Assembly: GCF_037975245.1 (NCBI RefSeq)
Contig: NC_092569.1
Coordinates: 8,578,501 to 8,642,500 of the forward strand
Length of the DNA: 64,000 nt
Direction of reading: 5' to 3'
Source of the DNA: Apostichopus japonicus
Taxonomy: Eukaryota > Echinodermata > Holothuroidea > Aspidochirotida > Stichopodidae
Below the pieces are notes generated by a model. It searched no databases. It saw only the letters and a list, made by a program, of their open reading frames with translations, and was not told the DNA's origin. How positions within the stretch are numbered: the stretch's first letter is position 1; every line of letters starts with the position of its first letter. This document shows positions 57,360-64,000 of this stretch, piece by piece. Position numbers and translations under genes: made by a program.

Positions 57360-57828
57360 CGCCAAAACGGACATTATACAGTAACTTTTTATGCAGCTTT
57401 TACTCCTTCTACAGTAGTAAATTTTGTGTCACATAATGAGAAAAGAAATACAAGTCATTATGTGAGGTTCCTTTTACGCAGCATAATGACCATGGCTTGA
57501 TTTTTCATTGTACAGTCAGTCAGCCAGCTGTCACAGAAAGGTCGCCATTTCGGACAAAAATCATATTGTCTTTATTATGCAGTTTTAACTACCGCATAAT
57601 GACTTAAAAAAAAAATCGTAGTCATTATGCGGCAATATTTACAGTATCATAATGACCAAGAAAGACAAAACCTAATGATGCGGCAATGTTATTGTCAAAT
57701 AAGGACTAACGTAAATCTTACTCATTGTGCGGTAGTCTTTACTGCAGCATAACAACTTCCGTTAATGTACTCGTTATTTGGCAACATTTACTGCAGAAGA
57801 ATGACTAAAGCACCCGCCAAAACGGACA
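57360..57828. repeat. Inverted-motif satellite bounded by a 14-bp direct repeat
   Basis: GCATAATGAC and its complement GTCATTATGC recur in alternating orientation about every 30-70 bases (for example near 57456, 57480, 57594, 57622 and 57646) with decayed copies to about 57760. The block lies between two copies of CGCCAAAACGGACA at 57360-57373 and 57815-57828. Single-stranded forms could fold into several hairpins. Confidence 0.75.
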
Positions 57829-57954
57829 CTATTTTATGCGGCGGGCGGCGCTGTTCAAGACAACACTCAGTTGTTTAGTTGAATGCAGAATTTATGAGAA
57901 TATCTTAGAAATCAGTGCAAGAATTCTCGAACTCTCTAATCATCCGACCTTACA

Positions 57955-58117
57955 ATGGCAGCTGTTAGCAATGGCCTTTCCATGGATGCAGTATGGTACT
58001 GCATTAAAATCGGATTTACGTCTGCTCAAATAGCAAGGCATTTTGTCGTATCGCAGAAGAAGGTTGAGCGGTACAGAAAGGCCGATGGCTTGCGTATGAA
58101 AGACGTATACTCTACAG
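57955..58117 (+). CDS. Possible first exon with helix-turn-helix, transposase/integrase-like
   Basis: From ATG 57955 to an ACAG|gtaaag donor at 58117 the frame encodes 54 residues. They include GFTSAQIARHFVVSQKKVER followed by YRKADGLRMKDVYST. The pattern of IA-x3-VSxxxVxRxxxxxGL followed by an aromatic-Ser resembles the HTH at the start of a family of integrase-core genes in animal genomes (family knowledge, not aligned). No downstream exon was identified, so this may be a relic or chance. Confidence 0.35.
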
Positions 58118-58149
58118 GTAAAGGAGTCCTACATGCATGGCTTTAAGGA

Positions 58150-58630
58150 CTGTGTACATGAGTCCTAAGGCCTAACTTATATCAAGTATCTTGTATGTGC
58201 TGTATAGGCTACGTCTTCATTGAACTATACCGCTAGGATCGATATGCTATGTCGGGCCACAAACTTAAGTGTGAATGGGAGGGGCAGATCTATGGGAGGG
58301 GTGAGGGCAAGGGGGGAGGGGTGGGGAGCATAAGTCAGGGAACTCTCGAAACTTAATGGTAACAACTTACTTGTCCAATGTTGATATCAAATGTCATTGT
58401 ATTGATGTTGTCAGTAGGCTATATGTACATGTGAATTTTTTATGAACCATAGCGAAGAAAATTAGCAGAGGTTTATAATGGAAGAACCGTTGGTATTATA
58501 TGTGATGGAGAAAACGTAGCCCGGTGAATGGCTTTTATTTACGTACCACGCCAGTATTACTAGTAGTATAGTACATTACTGCTCTCAATTCCCAAAGTAC
58601 TACTTGTCATTGTTGCAGCTTGTGTTTTTT
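58150..58630. other. Intergenic, G-rich patch
   Basis: A purine-rich G tract at 58276-58326 and otherwise unique sequence. No gene seen. Confidence 0.4.
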
Positions 58631-58837
58631 ACGGCTCCCGTTAGTTTCCGTACCCGTTAGTGAGTCTTCCCCTGAAACACGGTAGTTTCAACCCCTAAAA
58701 ACGTTGGTTTCAACCCCTAAAAACGTTAGATTTCTCCCCGAAATCATAGTGGAGGAGAGTAAAGTTATAAGGGGAAAAAAGTAAAGTTTTTTTTCTCAGG
58801 AAAGGAAACTAACGGCTGCGGAAACTAACGGGCCCGT
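58631..58837. mobile_element. Small inverted-repeat element (CCCGTTAGTTTCCG ends)
   Basis: CCCGTTAGTTTCCG at 58637-58650 is matched by its exact complement at 58819-58832. Both ends carry a second inner copy of CCGTTAGT, so the imperfect arms extend about 35 bases. The interior has a doubled TTTCAACCCCTAAAAACGTT. No target duplication is evident. Confidence 0.65.
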
Positions 58838-59425
58838 GCGCATTTGTGCGCATTTGATGTTGATCATACAATAATTCTCACATCCATGTATAATCGTAGC
58901 AAAGCAGTAATCCTGTATTTCTTGTAGCCGGCATATAAGAAACATGTAAGAAAGGCGAAGGGGCCAAGGCTCAATATTTCATTCCTTCGGACACTCTGAC
59001 AATAAAGAAACAAATAGAAATTAAAATATAGAAATAGGAACATGTTTCTTGGCCGAGATGAACGTTCTACATGTAGGCCTATACCATAGACCTAAATTCG
59101 GTGAATTAAGGTTTGCATATATAGAGGCAGAATATTTGAATTCATATTTTTCCACATTTTTTAAACCTATACAGAAGCATTGTTTAGCACTGTAAATACT
59201 ATAGGTATAACCCTTAAGGAATAATTATATATACTGAGCGGATGGAAAGAGGAATTTCTCAGAGCGAACACCGTCCACAATCCCTTCGATATTAGCTCAG
59301 CTCACCATGTTTAACCAAGGCTGCAAAAGATCGTGTGCGTCTGGAATTCAATCAGACGGCGCAATCTTCGTAGGAAAATTGTTAAACGTCACTGTAGGTG
59401 AATTATTTCATACTAAATCCAAATT
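58838..59425. other. Intergenic, nothing recognised
   Basis: AT-rich sequence before the LINE remnant. No exon, RNA gene or array identified. Confidence 0.4.
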
Positions 59426-61080
59426 TACTAAATTGTTTTGACCGTCTTGAGTGGAACTTTACTTTTTTGATTGGTTACATTTTTTAATTTTAACAACAGT
59501 TTCATTAGATGGATCCAAATGTTTTATTCTAACTCCTCAGCTTGTGTTATTATTAATGGCTTTTTTCTCCATCCTTCAAAATTTCTCGCGGGGTTCGTCA
59601 AGGCTGCCCTCTTTATCCATACATATATTGTATAATATTGTACTTACAACAACTTAAAGGCCACGGTTGATATTCTTAAAATTTTGGAACTTTCTTCTAG
59701 TTTCAGAGTAATTTATGACAAGTCTAATAATTTCTCGTTAGGTCCCCTTGCTTGCTTCTAAGAACCCCGTTTCTTAAGAAATTTCTCTTTTGTATATAGG
59801 TCCTGTCACGGTCTTGGGCATCACCTTTGACAACTGTCATGATAATCTTTTTCGTCTTAATTTTCCCTAAAGTTATCACGTCTAAAATATAATTTATACC
59901 TATGGTCCGCTCGTGACCTTACCCCTATAGGCAAGATCACAATCTTCAAATCTTTAGGTATTTCTCAGTTTGTCTTCTTGTTCCAGATCCTCCCTGATCC
60001 ACCCCGCTCCCTTTATCAAAGAGTTAGAGAACTTATTTTGTCGCTTCGTTTGGGGTGGCAAACACGATCAAATTAAGGGTAATACGCTCATTGCCCCTAC
60101 TAGTTTGGGTGGCCTAAGGGCCATCCATATTCATCCTTTTATCCGTAGCCTGAAATGTGTGTTGGTAAGACGGTATACTGAAGCGGTACATGCTGATTGG
60201 AAATCTTCTTTTTTTACCTTTATTTGAACAAATATGGCAAGGATCTTATACTCATTCTTGTAATGATATTGTTATTCCTAATCCATTTATTAATGATGTC
60301 TGCTCGGCTTGGGCTTATTATTACTATTTAAGATCTGATGAAAATAATTACCATTCCGAAATTATCTGGAATAACTCCAGAATAAAGGTAAACAATAAGG
60401 CAGTGTTTTGTAGTTTTATGTATAACAAGGGTGTTATAACTATCAATGATCTATTAGATGACGACTATAGATAACTTCAAACGTATTCATTCTATAGAAT
60501 ATTTCCCTTTTACCTTATTTAATGGCCCTATTTCTGCTATCCACAGGGGCCGGAAGAATAATAGGACCCCCATTGTTTCCCATGTTTCACAAAACACCCC
60601 TATTGACAAGATTCACGGTACCCCTTTCCTCTCCAGGTGTATTTACAAGAAGTTAGTTAACTCCTTTATTTCACCCTCTACTTGTTTCAATAGATGGACC
60701 CGCTCCAATAATTTTGATTTAAGTGATGAACAGTGGCGAAAAATGTCTCTCATTCCCTTTCTCTCCTTAAGAGAGTCAAAGGTTCAGTATTTCCAGTATC
60801 GTTCATCTATCGCATTATTGTCGCATTATTGGCACTAATTACCTTCTTCACCGTATGCAAATTGGCATCACTGGCAAAATGACTACTAGGTTTGTCCCAA
60901 ATGTTTGTATTATTATGCTGCATTGGCAGAAGCAAAAAAAGAAAAGAAAAAGAAATATGATTGTTACGCTAAGAGAAATATTATGTTCATTATGTCACAT
61001 TAAAGAGATAAATAATAGATAATAATATTGTTGTATAAAGTTAATAAACAGATAATAAACGAGTTGAGAACTAAAAAAAG
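59426..61080 (+). pseudogene. L1-like LINE remnant (RT second half to ORF2 C-terminus)
   Basis: Read through frame changes, it begins at an FDRLEWNF motif (59437), then ISRGVRQGCPL-like (59580-59615), then KLSRLKYNLYLWSARDLTPI followed by GKITIFKSL (59875-59955). LFCRFVWGGKHDQIKGNTLI and LGGLRAIHIHPFIRSLK follow (60030-60155), then FINDVCSAW, a VFCSFMYNKGV...INDLL segment, and SDEQWRKMSLIPF...VQYFQYR near 60725-60800. The order and motifs match the C-terminal half of L1/Tx1-type ORF2. Many frameshifts and 5' truncation show that it is inactive. The 3' end is placed in the A-rich sequence before 61080. Confidence 0.82.
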
Positions 61081-61329
61081 AATAATAAAAAGTGCATGGA
61101 CACCAACCCGCTGACGGTTATCAAGTGTGACTGCTCTAAAATATTTATACCACATTAACGATTGATATCATTTCTTGATTTCACGATCTCTTTCCTGGCA
61201 GATTAACAGGGCCCACATACACGAGAGGGGTAAGGGTCGTTCCATAAACCGGGGTTCAAGAGTCGTAAGCGTACATAAACGGGGGACAACAGTATTTTTT
61301 CCAAAATGACAAAATCAATCACCGTCATA

Positions 61330-61331
61330 CA

Positions 61332-61382
<51 letters not shown>
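61330..61382. repeat. (TA)n microsatellite
   Basis: An uninterrupted TA array that abuts CGGTTGGCTGCGCGCCAACC, the start of a transposon-like GC-rich segment. Confidence 0.97.
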
Positions 61383-61386
<4 letters not shown>

Positions 61387-61570
61387 TGGCTGCGCGCCAA
61401 CCGATGGTGGCGCATTACTATCTAAGCGGAGCGCCACCATCGGTTGGCGCGCAGCGTACAAGAAAATTTCTTGTTTTGAAACCCCCAGATCACCGGAAAC
61501 GGCACTTCTCGGGCTTGAAATGTCTAACCAGATGTACACTTTTTGCCTGAGAACCAAGTATTTCCTAATA
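61383..61570. mobile_element. Partial hAT-type miniature element core
   Basis: Contains GCGGAGCGCCACCATCGG and TTGGCGCGCAGCGTACA, then CCAGATCACCGGAAACG. These match in order the interior of 20365-20780 and 62006-62380. The left side is a tight palindrome around GGTTGGCTGCGCGCCAACC. Terminal inverted repeats are missing, so it is a truncated relative next to a (TA)n array. Confidence 0.65.
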
Positions 61571-61982
61571 GTTTTTTTCCATCCATAACCTTTTTGAAGA
61601 TTGTCAACCCGGCACACATCATGTTCGACCTGATCGCATCTCCTACGTCGCGGCCCACAATACCCGTCAGCCCCACTTTTCAAGGTTTTAAGCCCCATAT
61701 TTGTTCAGAATTTGAAAATTCACATTTCTCGTGAATAAACTCACTTCAAAACATACCCATACAACCAATATAGAAAAAACTTCCTTCAACCCCTAACAGA
61801 CCGGTCAAAATTGCAAGAGTAGAGGGAAGTGTGATGTAGAATGTTGGTCAGAAATTTTCGAAAATTCAGACACAGTTAATTTATTGGTGTACAAATATTA
61901 AAACCTGTTATAACGGCTATTATAAAACTTGGTTGAAGGAAATGAAAAAATAGCAGATATTTCCGAAACCGAACACTACAAA

Positions 61983-62640
61983 CATAGGCGTAGGAGGCGC
62001 GGCGGCAGTGGCGGAGCTAGGGGTATTGGTCAGGAGTGGCGAGAATGGTCTGAAGGGGCGCTTTCGACACTATCTAAGCGGAGCGCCACCACTGGTTAGC
62101 GCGTAGCGTACAGAAAATTTTTGAGTAAAGATACTCCCTAGATCGCCGGAAATGACCCTTTCCGGGCCTGGCTAATTTGCAGATAAACGAAGAATAAGGT
62201 GTCATCGCCAAATTACACGAACAAAATGTGACAAATGTCAATAAGTAGATGAGAGCGCAATAAAAAAGTCAATAATCTAGAATAAGTAAAAAGTGGTAAA
62301 GAGCTGAAAAAGACGCCAGCAGTCCATTTGAGTCCGTCAGGGGGGCATCCGCCCCTGACCATATGGACGCTCCGCCACTGCGCGGCGGGGGTGCAGGCCC
62401 TAATTCGCCATTACTAATGTAAAAGAGAGTTTTGACATAATTGGATCTCCATGCTTTTTATACATCTACATGAGACATGTCGTTGTTTACATTAGCATCC
62501 CGCGGTATACTGCGCAATTTTGACGGACCGTACGGTACATGATGGCATGCGATGTAATAACCGATGCTTGCTTATATGATATTGACATGAACACGTTGAA
62601 CGCGCGCGAAGCGCGAAAATTTTTGGTTATTTTTTCAGGC
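61983..62640. mobile_element. Interrupted element of the CATAGGCG family (left end plus interior)
   Basis: The left end CATAGGCGTAGGAG is identical to that of 17290-18096. After the nested element (62006-62380), related interior sequence resumes, including GATGTAATAACCGATG and a GCGCGCGAAGCGCGAAAATTTT palindromic block (62600-62622), as in the other copy near 17757. No matching right terminus is visible, so the copy is probably truncated after about 62640. Confidence 0.7.
62006..62380. mobile_element. hAT-type miniature element nested in another element, perfect 8-bp duplication
   Basis: The ends CAGTGGCGGAGC and GCTCCGCCACTG are flanked by cgcggcgg at 61998-62005 and 62381-62388. The body is closely similar to 20365-20780 over its length (for example GGTATTGGTCAGGAG and GATCGCCGGAAATGACCC), so both are copies of one family. 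No ORF. Confidence 0.93.
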
Positions 62641-62737
62641 AAGTCGGACAGTTTTGAGGCTTTTCATCCTGGAACGCCATTTTTATGCTCACTGATATGA
62701 TGTGATATCTGCTGTTTGCGTTACAAATTCGAACAGG

Positions 62738-62990
62738 CGCGTAGCGAGGAATTTGCCAAGGGAGGGGCGAAGCCTGTAGGCAAATTATCTAGGCGTAGCG
62801 CCACCATAGCTTGGCGCGAAGCGTACAAGCAAATTTTGGCCGAAAATGTCTCCCAGATCGCTGGAAATGACACTTCCCAGGCCTTGTAAGTTGCCTCTAA
62901 GCACTTTCTATTTTGAAATTACTTAGCGATATCATTTAAAAAAATGCTGAATGGGGGGGGGGGCGGGCGGTCGCCCCCATCCCAAAATGT
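62738..62990. mobile_element. Partial element, left end CAGGCGCGTAGCGAGG
   Basis: A terminus-like CAGGCGCGTAGCGAGG is followed by the shared core (GCGCCACCATAGCTTGGCGC, CAGATCGCTGGAAATGAC) and ends in facing G- and C-runs near 62953-62977. No right inverted repeat or target duplication was found. Confidence 0.55.
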
Positions 62991-63240
62991 TCCCCGACGA
63001 CACGGTCGAGCTCGAGACCAGCCACAGTTGGTTTCATAGTACAATTCTACACACGCGTTATGATAGACCATATATAGTATATATATATAGATCATTTAAT
63101 TTAGTGAGAGAGGGAAATGGAAACGTCAAAAAATGGAGTTGTCGGTGTAAGGGGTAGGGTGAGTCACACTTTTACGAAATCATTGATCCGTCACTGGCTA
63201 CCCTTCAGCGCTGTAATGATGTCACTGTTCTTCTTTCTCT

Positions 63241-63400
63241 TCCCGGTGTCTTCGCGTTTTGTTTTTACTCCCTCTTTTTCTCCTTTTTCTCTCTTTCTTC
63301 TTTTTCTTTTCCCTTCCTTCCTCTCCTCCTCCTCTTTTTTCCTCTTTTCTTCCTTTTTTTCTCTTCTCTTTTTCTTACCCGGGGCGCGCGCCCCCAACGC
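63241..63400. repeat. Pyrimidine-rich tract
   Basis: About 150 bases of CTT/TCC-rich sequence ending in CCCGGGGCGCGCGCCCC. It produces Phe/Ser/Leu-rich or Lys/Glu-rich open frames on the two strands that are composition artefacts. It could form triplex DNA. Confidence 0.85.
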
Positions 63401-63419
63401 CAACCTGGATACGCACCAT

Positions 63420-64000
<581 letters not shown>

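Overview
This is a eukaryotic genomic window, most likely from a marine invertebrate deuterostome and probably an echinoderm. That assignment is inference. It rests on spliced animal genes (SLC44A1, cytoplasmic tyrosine kinase, myosin regulatory light chain), short exons in AT-rich introns, a Penelope-like element, several hAT-type miniature transposons beginning GGCGTAGC/GGCGGAGC, tRNA-derived SINEs, and very dense minisatellites and (TA)n arrays. Nothing prokaryotic or viral was recognised.

Layout. 1-9.9 kb (+): the last ten coding exons of a choline transporter-like gene (SLC44A1/CTL1), ending at 9762 with a poly(A) signal near 9872. Its introns hold a 41-bp minisatellite, a SINE and a hAT miniature element inserted in a satellite. 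10.4-13.5 kb (-): a 36-bp minisatellite next to the stop codon of an unrecognised two-exon gene (336 aa). 13.8-18.1 kb (+): a degenerate LINE, a (TA)n block, a Penelope-like element (RT plus GIY-YIG), and a hAT miniature element with a perfect 8-bp target duplication. 20.4-28.5 kb (-): a complete SH2-tyrosine kinase gene. Eleven coding exons join in phase to 461 aa, and two of its splice donors lie inside or against repeats. 34.8-37.4 kb and 43.5-46.4 kb (-): two myosin regulatory light chain genes with identical intron positions, a tandem duplication. The upstream copy is canonical; the downstream copy has a changed phosphorylation site and an extended tail. Between them lie 29-bp, 13-bp and 71-bp satellites and a hAT-like element. 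46.4-55.3 kb: a gene-poor stretch rich in ACAGTA/TACTGT words, ending at a candidate distal first exon and TATA-type promoter for the upstream light chain gene. 54-64 kb: LINE fragments, a palindromic satellite, an HTH-like exon, an L1-like LINE remnant, and a cluster of nested hAT-type miniature elements and long (TA)n arrays.

The genes belong to separate systems: choline transport, tyrosine phosphorylation signalling and actomyosin contractility. The only clear evolutionary link between neighbours is the light chain pair. All exon boundaries were worked out by hand from GT/AG signals, reading phase and family knowledge. Each multi-exon model has a coding length divisible by three.
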